A DNA stretch of 64,000 bases from Streptomyces sp. NBC_00775 (GTDB lineage Bacteria; Actinomycetota; Actinomycetes; Streptomycetales; Streptomycetaceae). The notes below the pieces were generated by a model that saw only the letters and a list, made by a program, of their open reading frames with translations, did not search any database and was not told the origin of the DNA. The first letter of the stretch is position 1; every line of letters begins with the position of its first letter. Below, piece after piece: positions 44,082-51,970 of the stretch. A program made the position numbers and the translations under genes. The stretch lies in the NCBI RefSeq assembly GCF_036347135.1, contig NZ_CP108938.1:4650001-4714000 (forward strand). Reading direction: 5' to 3'.

Positions 44082-45227
44082 TCACGCCTCCAGGAGGGTG
44101 TCGAAGGCGGGCGGTAGCCGTTTCCAGGCGGCGCGTCCGGCGGCGTACTCGGTGTCGGTCAACAGGCAGGACTCCAGGAGGAGTTCGAGTCCGTCGCGGT
44201 CGAGGCCGGGGGAGGTGAACACCAGGTGCTGGCAGCAGTCGCCGTGCTCCGGGTGCCAGTCGAGCGCGGCGGCGGCCCGGCGTACCGGCGGGACCATGTC
44301 CCACGCCGCGTCCGGCAGCGAGGCGAGCCACGGGCCCGCGTTCTCCACGCACAGCGCTCCCCCGGCGGCGTCCCAGTGCAGCAGCGTGTCGGGCCGGTCG
44401 GCGAGCCAGAACCGCCCCCGGCTGCGCGCGGCCGCGCAGGTCAGGTCCTCCAGGGCCGTGTACAGCCGCTCGGGGTGGAAGGGGCGACGGCGGTGCCATA
44501 CGAGGGTGGCGACACCGTGCGCGTCGGCGTCGGCCGGGAGCAGCGCGCAGGCCGGATGCTGGGCCGCGGCCGCCGCCTCGACGTCGAACCCGGCGAGCGC
44601 GGCCTCGGCCAGCGGGGAGCGCGCCAAGCCCCCGTAGTGGAGGGGCACTTGGCGGGCGGTCGGGTGCAACTGCGCCAGCAGTGCCCGGTCCTCGTCGTCG
44701 GCCTCCTCCGAGTCGGCCACGGCGAGGACGGGGGCGTACTCCAGCTGGCGGGCGAAGGTGTCGGCCACCGTGCGCCGGTCGGTGGCGGCCGTGGCGAGGC
44801 CGCCGTCGGCGAGGTCGTCGCCGTTGCCGAGGTACGGGAGCAGCAGCGCCGGGTCGACGGCCGTGATCACACCGGTGAGCCGCAGGCCGCTCGCCGCCAC
44901 GACCTCCGCCATGGCCTTGGGCTCCACGGACTCCCACAGCTCGACCACGGCCAGCCGCGCGAGGCCGGCGTCCGCGAGCCGCTCCAGCTCGGGCACCAGG
45001 TCCTCGCGCAGGGCGCAGCACGCGCAGTCGTTGACCAGGGGCGCCTCGCCGGTGGAGAGGACGCCGGTGCGGTCACGGATCGTACGGACGACCGTGCCCG
45101 CCGCGGCGGTCGCCAGGTCGTGGTGGAGCGCGACGCTGCCCGGGACGGCCGTCAGCAGATGCTGGACGGCCGCCCTGCGGGCATCGGCGTGCAGTCCGCC
45201 GACGATCGCGACGGAGAGCTCGGGCAC
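44082..45227 (-). CDS. COG0523/CobW-like putative zinc chaperone
   Basis: A 381-residue member of the CobW family. The metal motif CxCC is C68-A-C70-C71 in [13 protein letters not shown], followed by [14 protein letters not shown], and the C-terminal CobW_C domain contains [12 protein letters not shown]. The P-loop position reads [16 protein letters not shown] and lacks the GK(S/T) of a Walker A, so GTPase activity is doubtful. Location inside the zinc-limitation ribosomal protein cluster suggests a role in zinc allocation. The GTG start is 2 bp after the rpmE2 stop. Confidence 0.88.
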   Translation of the reverse strand: MPELSVAIVGGLHADARRAAVQHLLTAVPGSVALHHDLATAAAGTVVRTIRDRTGVLSTGEAPLVNDCACCALREDLVPELERLADAGLARLAVVELWESVEPKAMAEVVAASGLRLTGVITAVDPALLLPYLGNGDDLADGGLATAATDRRTVADTFARQLEYAPVLAVADSEEADDEDRALLAQLHPTARQVPLHYGGLARSPLAEAALAGFDVEAAAAAQHPACALLPADADAHGVATLVWHRRRPFHPERLYTALEDLTCAAARSRGRFWLADRPDTLLHWDAAGGALCVENAGPWLASLPDAAWDMVPPVRRAAAALDWHPEHGDCCQHLVFTSPGLDRDGLELLLESCLLTDTEYAAGRAAWKRLPPAFDTLLEA

Positions 45228-45229
45228 GC

Positions 45230-45478
45230 TCAGCTCCGCTTTCCGTAACGGCGCTCGAAGCGCTCCACACGCCCGGCCGTGTCCAGGACGCGCGCGTTGC
45301 CCGTGTAGAAGGGGTGGCTGACGTTCGAGATCTCGACGTCGACCACCGGATAGGTGGTGCCGTCCTCCCACTCGACCGTCTTCTCACTGGTCATGGTCGA
45401 GCGGGTGAGGAAGGCGTGGTTCGCGGCGCGGTCCCGGAAGACGACCGGGCCGTACGCCGGGTGGATTCCCTCGCGCAT
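45230..45478 (-). CDS. rpmE2: 50S ribosomal protein bL31 type B
   Basis: An 82-residue type B L31: [39 protein letters not shown] and [13 protein letters not shown] are characteristic. It lacks the CxxC zinc site of type A proteins and replaces them when zinc is scarce, releasing zinc from ribosomes. It lies between rpmG (5 bp upstream) and the COG0523 gene in one operon. Confidence 0.96.
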   Translation of the reverse strand: MREGIHPAYGPVVFRDRAANHAFLTRSTMTSEKTVEWEDGTTYPVVDVEISNVSHPFYTGNARVLDTAGRVERFERRYGKRS

Positions 45479-45483
45479 GGCGG

Positions 45484-45648
45484 TCAGCGCTCCTCTCGGA
45501 AGTCGACGTGGCGGCCCGTGACCGGGTCGTACTTGCGCAGGGTCATCCGGTCCGGGTCGTTCCGGCGGTTCTTCCGGGTGACGTACGTGAAGCCGGTCCC
45601 GGCCGTGGACCGGAGCTTGATGACGGGACGGAGTTCGTTGCGTGCCAT
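45484..45648 (-). CDS. rpmG: 50S ribosomal protein bL33, cysteine-free paralogue
   Basis: A 54-residue bL33: [20 protein letters not shown] and [20 protein letters not shown]. No cysteines are present, which marks the zinc-independent form. It is the first gene of its operon. The ATG has no ribosome site; TAACAT ends 7 nt upstream, so the mRNA is probably leaderless. The Zur-like box lies immediately upstream of that -10 box. Confidence 0.95.
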   Translation of the reverse strand: MARNELRPVIKLRSTAGTGFTYVTRKNRRNDPDRMTLRKYDPVTGRHVDFREER

Positions 45649-45655
45649 GGCTGGT

Positions 45656-45661
45656 ATGTTA
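45656..45661 (-). promoter_or_regulatory. -10 box (TAACAT) of rpmG
   Basis: TAACAT, then 7 nt, then the rpmG ATG. It abuts the Zur-like palindrome, so repressor binding would occlude the promoter. Confidence 0.55.
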
Positions 45662-45662
45662 C

Positions 45663-45683
45663 TGAAAATGAATCCCATTTCCA
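45663..45683. promoter_or_regulatory. Zur-like box between rpmG and rpmB
   Basis: The 21-nt site has arms TGAAAATG and CATTTCCA (complement TGGAAATG) around a 5-nt centre, in a conspicuously AT-rich patch. The TGAAAATG arm agrees with the Streptomyces Zur motif as I recall it, and orthologous genes are known Zur targets. One site can control both divergent operons. Confidence 0.7.
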
Positions 45684-45711
45684 ATACATCGACGAGAGAG
45701 GTGCGTCACCC

Positions 45712-45948
45712 TTGTCCGCGCACTGCATGCTGACCGGCGCCCGGCCGGGCTTCGGCAACCAGATCTCCCACTCCCACCGCCGCACGTCCCGCCGCTTCGA
45801 CCCGAACATCCAGCACAAGCGCTACTGGCTGCCGGGCGAGGGCCGCTTCGTACGGCTGCGGCTGAGCGCGAAGGGCATCAAGACGGTCGACGCGATCGGG
45901 GTCGAGGCGGCCGTGGCGCGGATCCGCGCCCGAGGAGTGAAGGTCTGA
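45712..45948 (+). CDS. rpmB: 50S ribosomal protein bL28, zinc-independent paralogue
   Basis: A 78-residue bL28: [20 protein letters not shown], then [16 protein letters not shown]. It has a single Cys and lacks the paired CxxC zinc ligands. TTG 45712 is chosen as start because AGAGGTG lies 8 nt upstream and the resulting length equals that of typical bL28; ATG 45727 is the alternative. The stop overlaps the rpsN start by one base (TGATG). Transcription from the Zur-box region is likely. Confidence 0.93.
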   Translation: MSAHCMLTGARPGFGNQISHSHRRTSRRFDPNIQHKRYWLPGEGRFVRLRLSAKGIKTVDAIGVEAAVARIRARGVKV

Positions 45949-46253
45949 TGGCGAAGAAGAGCAAGATCGCGAAGAACGAGAAGCGCCAGGAGACCGTCGC
46001 GCGGTACGCCGTCCGGCGGGCCGAGCTGAAGGAGATCGTCCGGCGGCCGTCGTCGAGCGATGCCGCACGGCTCGCCGCACAGCAGGAACTGCGCAGGCAG
46101 CCGCGTGACGCCAGCGCCACCCGCGTACGCAACCGGGACAGTGTGGACGGCCGTCCGCGCGGTTATCTGCGGACCTTCGGCCTCTCCCGGGTGAATCTGC
46201 GTGAGCAAGCGCACGCCGGATTCCTCCCCGGGGTCCGCAAGTCCTCCTGGTAG
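45948..46253 (+). CDS. rpsN: 30S ribosomal protein uS14, cysteine-free paralogue
   Basis: A 101-residue uS14 of the long type: [40 protein letters not shown] and [17 protein letters not shown]. It lacks the CxxC-CxxC zinc ribbon. It is translationally coupled to rpmB. Zinc-independent uS14 is needed for assembly of new ribosomes under zinc limitation in Bacillus, and the same role is inferred here. Confidence 0.96.
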   Translation: MAKKSKIAKNEKRQETVARYAVRRAELKEIVRRPSSSDAARLAAQQELRRQPRDASATRVRNRDSVDGRPRGYLRTFGLSRVNLREQAHAGFLPGVRKSSW

Positions 46254-46326
46254 CTTGCTGCGGTCGCTCCGGCCACTCCGGTGACTCGGGCGACTCCGGC
46301 ATCATCACCCACCCTTGGGGGCTTCA

Positions 46327-46824
46327 GTGACTTCGGCGACCTTCCCGCGCAAGCAGGCGCGTATCGCGGTCGCGGCCGCGGGTCTGGCGGCCGCGCTCGC
46401 GCTGACCGGTTGCAGCAGCGACGACGGCGGGTCCGGCGACAAGTCCACGAGCCCCAGTGCGAGCGTGTCCGCGACGGAGTCGGCCGCCACGGGCGACACC
46501 TCCACCGCCAAGGGCAAGCTGGAGGGCAGCTGGCTGGCCACCACGGACGGCAAGGCCGTGGCACTGGTGATCACCGGCAAGCAGGCCGCGCTCTTCGCCA
46601 CGGGGGGCTCCGTGTGCAGCGGTACTGCCGGCAAGGAGGCGGGCATGCAGATGATCCACCTGACCTGCACGGACGGGAACAAGGACCGCGCCTCCGGCAT
46701 GGTCTCCAGCGTCAACTCCACGTCCATGCGGGTGAAGTGGGAAGGCTTCGGGCAGGAGATCTACACGAAGTCCGACGGCGGGACGCTGCCCACGGGGCTG
46801 CCGACGGCGAGCCTGGGCTCCTGA
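46327..46824 (+). CDS. Lipoprotein, function unknown
   Basis: A 165-residue lipoprotein. The signal peptide carries an Arg/Lys-rich start (PRKQARIA), a hydrophobic stretch and the lipobox LTGC with Cys29. About 40 Ser/Thr/Ala-rich residues link to a small beta-rich domain (EGSWLATTDGKAVALVITG, CSGTAGKEAGMQMIHLTC), whose two cysteines could form a disulfide. GTG 46327 follows a run of G residues at suitable spacing. It lies 73 bp after rpsN, but no evidence links it to zinc. Confidence 0.72.
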   Translation: MTSATFPRKQARIAVAAAGLAAALALTGCSSDDGGSGDKSTSPSASVSATESAATGDTSTAKGKLEGSWLATTDGKAVALVITGKQAALFATGGSVCSGTAGKEAGMQMIHLTCTDGNKDRASGMVSSVNSTSMRVKWEGFGQEIYTKSDGGTLPTGLPTASLGS

Positions 46825-46912
46825 CCGAGCGTTGGACAGGGGGGCGCGCAACCTGGGGCCGCTCGGGTGCGTGATGATCCATGAGCATCGTCACGACCCT
46901 CAGAGGATCCCC

Positions 46913-47464
46913 ATGCGCGCCCTCCCTCTCGCTGCCACCGCCCTCCTCGCCGCCCTCGCCCTGACCGCGTGCGACGACGGCGCCGGTGGTGACACCAAGT
47001 CGTCCTCCAAGGCCTCCACCGGAGCCACGGACTCCACGGACTCCGCGGCCTGCGCGATCGACCAGATCGGCTTCCAGGTCGGCCCCGCCAACGCCGCCCC
47101 GGCCGCCGGGGACACCGGCAACGTCCCCGTCACGCTCACCAACCGGGGCGCCAAGTGCACCCTGAAGGGCTTTCCCGGCATCGACCTGTACGCAGGCAAC
47201 GTCTCCGCGACTGTGGGCATGGAGACGTCCGCGACGCCGGAGAAGCTGAGCCTGTCCAAGAACGACACCGCGTCCTTCACCATCACCTACGTACGGGGCG
47301 CGGCAGGCGACGCGAAGAGCCTCGACGCGAAGACGGTGAAGATCAGCCTGCCCGGTGCCACCGCCACGCAGAACTTCCCGTGGTCGTACGGCCCGGTCGT
47401 GGGGAAGAGCGGAGCGGGCGATCCGAACGCGTCGGTGAGCCCGTTCCAGCACGCGGGCGACTGA
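46913..47464 (+). CDS. DUF4232-type lipoprotein
   Basis: A 183-residue exported lipoprotein with lipobox LTAC at Cys20. After a Ser/Thr/Asp-rich linker of about 30 residues, a DUF4232-like beta-sandwich follows (NVPVTLTNRGAKCTLKGFPG; SKNDTASFTITYVRG). Such proteins are abundant in Streptomyces and have no known function. ATG 46913 has AGAGGA upstream. It ends 19 bp from the convergent DUF2786 gene. Confidence 0.85.
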   Translation: MRALPLAATALLAALALTACDDGAGGDTKSSSKASTGATDSTDSAACAIDQIGFQVGPANAAPAAGDTGNVPVTLTNRGAKCTLKGFPGIDLYAGNVSATVGMETSATPEKLSLSKNDTASFTITYVRGAAGDAKSLDAKTVKISLPGATATQNFPWSYGPVVGKSGAGDPNASVSPFQHAGD

Positions 47465-47482
47465 GCCCCACGGGCGGTCCCG

Positions 47483-48676
47483 TCACGGGATCGGGCGCCG
47501 GCCCTTGACCTGTGCCCGGTCCGCCGCCGCGGCGCCCTCGTGCCATCCGGCCGCGTCGGTGACCCCGCGCAGCCGGGTGGTCACCGTCTCCGGGAACATA
47601 CGGTCCATGTGGTCCGCGACCGCCACGTCGCGGGCCGCGAGGACCGGCAGCAACTCCCCCTCCGTGGCCGTCACCTGGCCTTCGGCGGCGGACGCGAGGC
47701 GGTCGCCGATCCGGTGCGCGTACGCGGCGAGGAAGGACTGCCGGAAGGTCTTCGTACGCTTCCGGCCGCCCGCCCGCTGGGCGGCCTCCGCCTTCGTCAT
47801 CGCCGCCGTGGCCTGCACGAGAAGTGAGGTGTAGAGGAGCTCGACCGCCTCCAGATCGGGTTCGAAGCCGACGACGGTCGAGAAGCAGAGAGCGTCGTTC
47901 CACACGGCCTTGCAGCGGTTCGCCCCGGCCACCGCGTCCAGGAGCACCGCCTTGGCCGTCTCGTACGGCGGCTCGACACCGATGCGGCAGGCGCCGGGCG
48001 CGTCCTTCGCGTGTGTACGCGCCGCCAGCAGCGCCTCGTCGATGCTGTGCCGCGCCATCAGCTCCTGCGCCTTGGCACTCAGCGCCTCCGCCTCCTCCGG
48101 AAACCCGGTCGCCTCGGCCTTCGCGAGCAGGGCGCGGATACGGGTGAGCATGCGGGTGTCCTGGGGAGCGGCCGTGGCCGGGCCCGTCCGGGGTATGTCC
48201 AGGGGTTCGATGGCGGGGAGGCGCAGGAGCAGGCGGTAGAGCTCCAGGACGGCGGTGGCGTACGAGAAGCGGTCGGTGCGGGGTGCCCGGGGCTCGGCCT
48301 CCAGTTCTTCGAGCTGGGCGGCCCAGCGGGGGCCTCGGGGCTGCCGGTGGTCCCCTCTCCCGCTCCGGCTCCGGCTCCGGTTCTCGCTCTCGCTCTCGCT
48401 CTCGCTCTCGCTCTCGCTGAGGATCAGTGCTGACACCAGCTGTACGTGTACGTCGTCCAGCTCGCGGCGCACGATCCGTACGACGTCGGCCGGCTGCCAG
48501 CCGCGCCGCCAGGCCCCGGCGACGAACTCCTCGCCGCGCCGGGTGAGTTCGGCGTCGGAGGCGGGGTCGGCGGCGAGCAGCGAGGCGCCCGTGTCGAGGG
48601 CCGCGTCGGAGTCCGCGTAGAGGGCGGTCTCGAAGGCGCGTTCCACGGTGCCGGTGCTGGACGTACTGCTGCTCAT
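47483..48676 (-). CDS. DUF2786 domain protein
   Basis: A 397-residue protein. The DUF2786 motif is at about 180-220 (MLTRIRALLAKAEATGFPEE, AEALSAKAQELMARHSID), and the C-terminal half (RIGVEPPYETAKAVLLDAVA) matches the domain usually following it. The N-terminal region contains a run of alternating Ser-Glu (ESESESESESEN) then Arg-Ser, encoded by simple hexanucleotide repeats. Function is unknown; some relatives are phage proteins. ATG 48676 (MSSSTSSTG) is favoured. It is divergent from the ABC transporter genes. Confidence 0.82.
   Translation of the reverse strand: MSSSTSSTGTVERAFETALYADSDAALDTGASLLAADPASDAELTRRGEEFVAGAWRRGWQPADVVRIVRRELDDVHVQLVSALILSESESESESESENRSRSRSGRGDHRQPRGPRWAAQLEELEAEPRAPRTDRFSYATAVLELYRLLLRLPAIEPLDIPRTGPATAAPQDTRMLTRIRALLAKAEATGFPEEAEALSAKAQELMARHSIDEALLAARTHAKDAPGACRIGVEPPYETAKAVLLDAVAGANRCKAVWNDALCFSTVVGFEPDLEAVELLYTSLLVQATAAMTKAEAAQRAGGRKRTKTFRQSFLAAYAHRIGDRLASAAEGQVTATEGELLPVLAARDVAVADHMDRMFPETVTTRLRGVTDAAGWHEGAAAADRAQVKGRRPIP
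48382..48417. repeat. Hexanucleotide microsatellite (TCTCGC)6
   Basis: Six perfect TCTCGC units, preceded by three CTCCGG-like units, lie inside the DUF2786 gene and encode Glu-Ser and Arg-Ser dipeptides on the minus strand. Copy-number change would keep the frame. Confidence 0.85.
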
Positions 48677-48800
48677 GCCTCGATCGTGCCACGGGGCACC
48701 GACATCGCCACGGGGATGGGGGTGGGTATGGCCTGCCCCACCCCCGGGACGCCCTCTGGTGGTCGTGTGCGCGGGCGTCCGGGACGGTTCGCTGGAGGGC

Positions 48801-49526
48801 ATGACCACTACTGCCGTACGTATGCGATCTCTGCGCCGTGATTACGGCGCCGTAGCCGCGCTGGACGGGGTCGATCTCGATCTCGCCGCCGGGAGCTTCA
48901 CCGCCGTGATGGGGCCGTCGGGGTCGGGGAAGTCGACCCTGTTGCAGTGCGCGGCCGGGCTGGACCGGCCGACTTCCGGGACGGTCGCCGTCGACGGGGT
49001 CGAGCTGGCCGGGCTGAGCGCACGCCGGCTGACGCTGCTGCGACGGGAGCGGATCGGTTTCGTGTTCCAGTCCTTCAATCTGCTGCCGTCCCTGACCGCC
49101 GCGCAGAACGTCGCCCTGCCGCTGCGGCTGGCCCGGCGGCGGCCCGCGCGCGGGGCCGTGCGCGAGGCGCTGGACCGGGTGGGGCTCGGCGACCGTGCCG
49201 GGCACCGGCCGTCGCAGCTGTCGGGCGGGCAGCAGCAGCGGGTCGCTCTCGCGCGGGCGCTGATCACGCGTCCCGCGGTGCTGTTCGGTGACGAGCCGAC
49301 GGGGGCGCTGGACACCACGACCAGTCGTGAAGTGCTCTCGCTGCTGCGGGAGTTGGTGGACCGGGAGGGGCAGACGACGGTCATGGTCACGCATGACCCG
49401 GTGGCGGCCTCGTATGCGGACCGGGTGGTGTTTCTGGTCGACGGGCGGGTGAGCGGGGAGTTGGCGGGACCCTCGGCGGAGGCGGTCGCGGCGCGGATGG
49501 CGGGGCTGGAGCGTGTGACGTGCTGA
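48801..49526 (+). CDS. ABC transporter ATP-binding protein (MacB/LolD type)
   Basis: A 241-residue ATPase. Walker A is GPSGSGKST, the Q-loop is FVFQSFNLL, the signature is LSGGQQQR, Walker B is VLFGDEPTGALD and the H-loop is MVTHD. Sequence type and the downstream FtsX-like permease place it in the MacB/LolD mechanotransmission class, which exports peptides, lipoproteins or antibiotics rather than importing. ATG 48801 is preceded closely by GGAGG. The stop overlaps the permease start by 7 bp. Confidence 0.93.
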   Translation: MTTTAVRMRSLRRDYGAVAALDGVDLDLAAGSFTAVMGPSGSGKSTLLQCAAGLDRPTSGTVAVDGVELAGLSARRLTLLRRERIGFVFQSFNLLPSLTAAQNVALPLRLARRRPARGAVREALDRVGLGDRAGHRPSQLSGGQQQRVALARALITRPAVLFGDEPTGALDTTTSREVLSLLRELVDREGQTTVMVTHDPVAASYADRVVFLVDGRVSGELAGPSAEAVAARMAGLERVTC

Positions 49527-51712
49527 GCCTTTCCTCGTTGCGTACACGCTGGGCGTCCCTTCTCGGCTCCTTCGTCGCCGTCGCGCTCGGGGTCGCGGTG
49601 ATGACGGCGATGGGGCTCGGCCTCGCCGCCGCGCTCGATCCGCCCGCGCGCCCGCCGGCGCGGTTCGCGTCCTCGCCCGTCGTGGTGATGGGCCGGGACA
49701 CGCTCACGGTGGAGGTGCGGCGGGGGGCGGGGACCGCGCTCGTATCGAAGCCGCTGGCTCATCCACACCCTGTGGACAGTGAATTGGTCCGCGAGCTGCG
49801 GGAGTTGGGCACCGTCCGGATGGACGGCGCGGCCCGGGATGCCGTCGGTGTCGACGCACCCGCCTCGGCCGTACGCCGAGTGGTCGGCGACCGCGGTCGC
49901 GTGCTGACCGGCGACGACCGTCACCAGGCCGACCCGTCCGCCGCGCGGGACGCCGAGGCGCTGGTCGGGGTCGACGCCCTGCTGGGCACGGCGGCGGGGG
50001 TGACGGCGTTCGTCTCGGTCTTTGTGACGGCGTCGACGTTCGCGTTCGTCGTGGCCTTGCGGCGGCGGGAGTTCGGGCTGTTGCGAATGGCCGGGGCGAC
50101 GCCCGGGCAGGTGCGGCGGATGGTGCTCGGGGAGGCCGTCGCGGTGGGGTTCGCCGCGTCGGCGGTGGGGTGCGCGCTGGGGGCGCGGGGAGCGCCTCGG
50201 CTGGTGCGAGCACTGGTGGACGGCGGGGTGGCGCCGCCTTGGTTCGCGCTGCGGGGATCGGTGGACTGGCCTTGCCAAGTCGCCTTCTGTACCGGGGTGT
50301 TGGTGGCCCTCGGGGGTGCGTGGGCGGCGGCGCGGCGGGCCGGGCGGGTCGGGCCCGTGGAGGCGTTGCGGGAGGCGTCCGTCGATACGGGGGTGATGCC
50401 GTGGTCGCGGCGCGTCGTCGGGTACGGGCTGCTGGTCTGCGGGCTCGGGCTGCTGGGGTGGCTGCTGGGGACGGACCCTGCCGCGCTGCTGAAGCGGAAG
50501 ACGTACGCGCCGCAGCCGATGGTGCTCGTCACGGCGGTGGCGGTGCTCGCTCCCGTGCTGGTCCGTCCCGTCGTACGGCTGCTGCCCCTCGGCCGGCTGC
50601 CCGGTGCCGTGGGGTTGCTGATCCGTGAGAACGCGGGCGCTTCGCTGCGGCGTACGGCTGCCGTGGCGGCTCCCGTCCTGGTGACGGTCGCGCTGGCCGG
50701 GTCGCTGCTGGGGGCGGCGGCGACCATGACGGAGGCGAAGGCCACGGAGGCGCGGGAGCGGACGCGGGCTCAATTCGTTGTCACCGGTGGGGGTGTGAGG
50801 GGGGTGCGGGAGGTACGGGTGGCCGGGGCGACGGTTTCCGGGTCCGCGTCCACTGCCGTGTTCGTACGGGAGGAGGGGACCGCTCTGGTGCGGTCGGACG
50901 CGCGGGCGGTGAGTGATGTGGCGGCGTTCGCGTCGGTGGCGCGGCTGCCGGTGGTGGCGGGGGACGTACGGGATCTCGATGACCGTTCGATCGTGGTGAA
51001 CGAGGAGTGGAAGCGGCACGAGGTGGGCTCCTGGGTGCGTGTCTGGCTCGGGGACGGGCGGGCGGCGCGGCTGCGGATCGTGGCGGTGCTGGCGCGGGGG
51101 ACGGGTGACAACGGCGCGTACGTGACCTCGGCGAACGCGGCCGGGGCCGTGGTCGACCGGCTCGATGTGCGCGTGGGGCGGGGGGTGGACCGGGCGGCCG
51201 TGGTGGCGGCGCTGCGGTCCTCCGGGGGGACGGTGCGGTCCACGTCGGCGTGGCTGGCCGCGACGCACCCGCGCACCGGGCCGCAGACACGGCTGGGGCT
51301 GCTGGTGGTTCTGGGCATCGCCCTTGTCTACGCGGGGATTTCGCTCGCGGCGACGCTGCTGATGGCCGGCTCGGTGCGGGGGGAGGAGTTGCGGTCGCTG
51401 CGGTTGGCGGGGGCTACGGGGGGACAGGTGGTGCGGGTGGTCGTGGGTGAGGCTGTGGTGGGGGTCTGGGTGGGGGCGGTCCTCGGGGGTGCGGTGGCGG
51501 GGGTGAACCTCTTGGGGGTGGCGGCGGCGTTGGGGCGGTTGTCGGCGCCGGTGGGGGTTGTGGTGCCGTGGGGGCTGGTTGGGGGGTGCGTGGGGGCGTG
51601 TCTGGTGGTTGCCTGCTGTGCGTCGGCGGCGGCGGTGGCGTTGTGGGTCGGGGCCGTGCCGGTACGTCCAGCCCGTCGCCGGTGGGCATTACTGCTTGCT
51701 GCCACAGCATGA
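49520..51712 (+). CDS. FtsX-like ABC transporter permease
   Basis: A 730-residue permease with an N-terminal helix (about 15-40), an extracytoplasmic segment and two FtsX blocks, at about 155-280 (FAFVVALRRREFGLLRMAGA) and about 590-720 (GEELRSLRLAGATGGQVVRV), plus helices between. It pairs with the overlapping ATPase gene. The last 20 codons lie in an inverted-repeat element of lower GC and include a rare TTA codon at 51689, so the native C-terminus was probably replaced. The coding strand here is extremely G-rich. Substrate unknown. Confidence 0.9.
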   Translation: MLSLSSLRTRWASLLGSFVAVALGVAVMTAMGLGLAAALDPPARPPARFASSPVVVMGRDTLTVEVRRGAGTALVSKPLAHPHPVDSELVRELRELGTVRMDGAARDAVGVDAPASAVRRVVGDRGRVLTGDDRHQADPSAARDAEALVGVDALLGTAAGVTAFVSVFVTASTFAFVVALRRREFGLLRMAGATPGQVRRMVLGEAVAVGFAASAVGCALGARGAPRLVRALVDGGVAPPWFALRGSVDWPCQVAFCTGVLVALGGAWAAARRAGRVGPVEALREASVDTGVMPWSRRVVGYGLLVCGLGLLGWLLGTDPAALLKRKTYAPQPMVLVTAVAVLAPVLVRPVVRLLPLGRLPGAVGLLIRENAGASLRRTAAVAAPVLVTVALAGSLLGAAATMTEAKATEARERTRAQFVVTGGGVRGVREVRVAGATVSGSASTAVFVREEGTALVRSDARAVSDVAAFASVARLPVVAGDVRDLDDRSIVVNEEWKRHEVGSWVRVWLGDGRAARLRIVAVLARGTGDNGAYVTSANAAGAVVDRLDVRVGRGVDRAAVVAALRSSGGTVRSTSAWLAATHPRTGPQTRLGLLVVLGIALVYAGISLAATLLMAGSVRGEELRSLRLAGATGGQVVRVVVGEAVVGVWVGAVLGGAVAGVNLLGVAAALGRLSAPVGVVVPWGLVGGCVGACLVVACCASAAAVALWVGAVPVRPARRRWALLLAATA

Positions 51713-51762
51713 ACTTGGCCATAACCCCGTATGCGACGGGCTGGACGTACCGACACGGCCCC
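51650..51762. mobile_element. 113-bp MITE-like inverted-repeat element
   Basis: Two 30-bp arms, 51650-51679 and 51733-51762, are inverted copies with one mismatch (core arm GGTACGTCCAGCCCGTCGC). They enclose a 53-bp core of much lower GC containing the permease stop codon, a TTA codon and a small TGCTG-CCA-CAGCA hairpin. There is no target duplication that I can see and no transposase nearby. It could instead be an unusually long terminator hairpin. Confidence 0.5.
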
Positions 51763-51819
51763 TTCTGTGCGTCGCCGGGTGCGGGTGCGCCGTCGTCCCG
51801 GGTGCTTTTAATGCTTTTA

Positions 51820-51935
51820 AGGGGCGCGGGGAACTGCGCGACCAGCCCCCACCGGTCCGCAGTCAAAACACAACCGAACGGGGTCGAAGGGGCAGAGCCC
51901 CTGAGGATGGGACGGGTAGGGGCGGCGGGGGCGAA
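51820..51935 (+). repeat. Interspersed Streptomyces intergenic repeat, copy B (extended)
   Basis: The first 28 nt (AGGGGCGCGGGGAAC then TGCGCGACCAGCC) repeat copy A at 29832-29859 with one mismatch. The sequence continues with a hairpin AGGGGC-AGA-GCCCCT at 51888-51902 and a G-rich tail, a pattern I recognise from many Streptomyces intergenic regions. A direct repeat GCTTTTAAT precedes it at 51804. It ends 36 bp before the polymerase gene. Confidence 0.6.
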
Positions 51936-51970
51936 AGCCATTGTCAGACCCTGGTGCGAGACTCGGAAGC

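Noticed and set aside
44083..44085. GTG start for rpsR overlapping the COG0523 stop
   Set aside because: GGAGG would be only 1 nt from this GTG; the ATG at 44073 gives the usual N-terminus. Not excluded entirely.
48351..48420. CRISPR-like repeat array
   Set aside because: Units are 6 bp, contiguous and coding; there are no spacers or cas genes.
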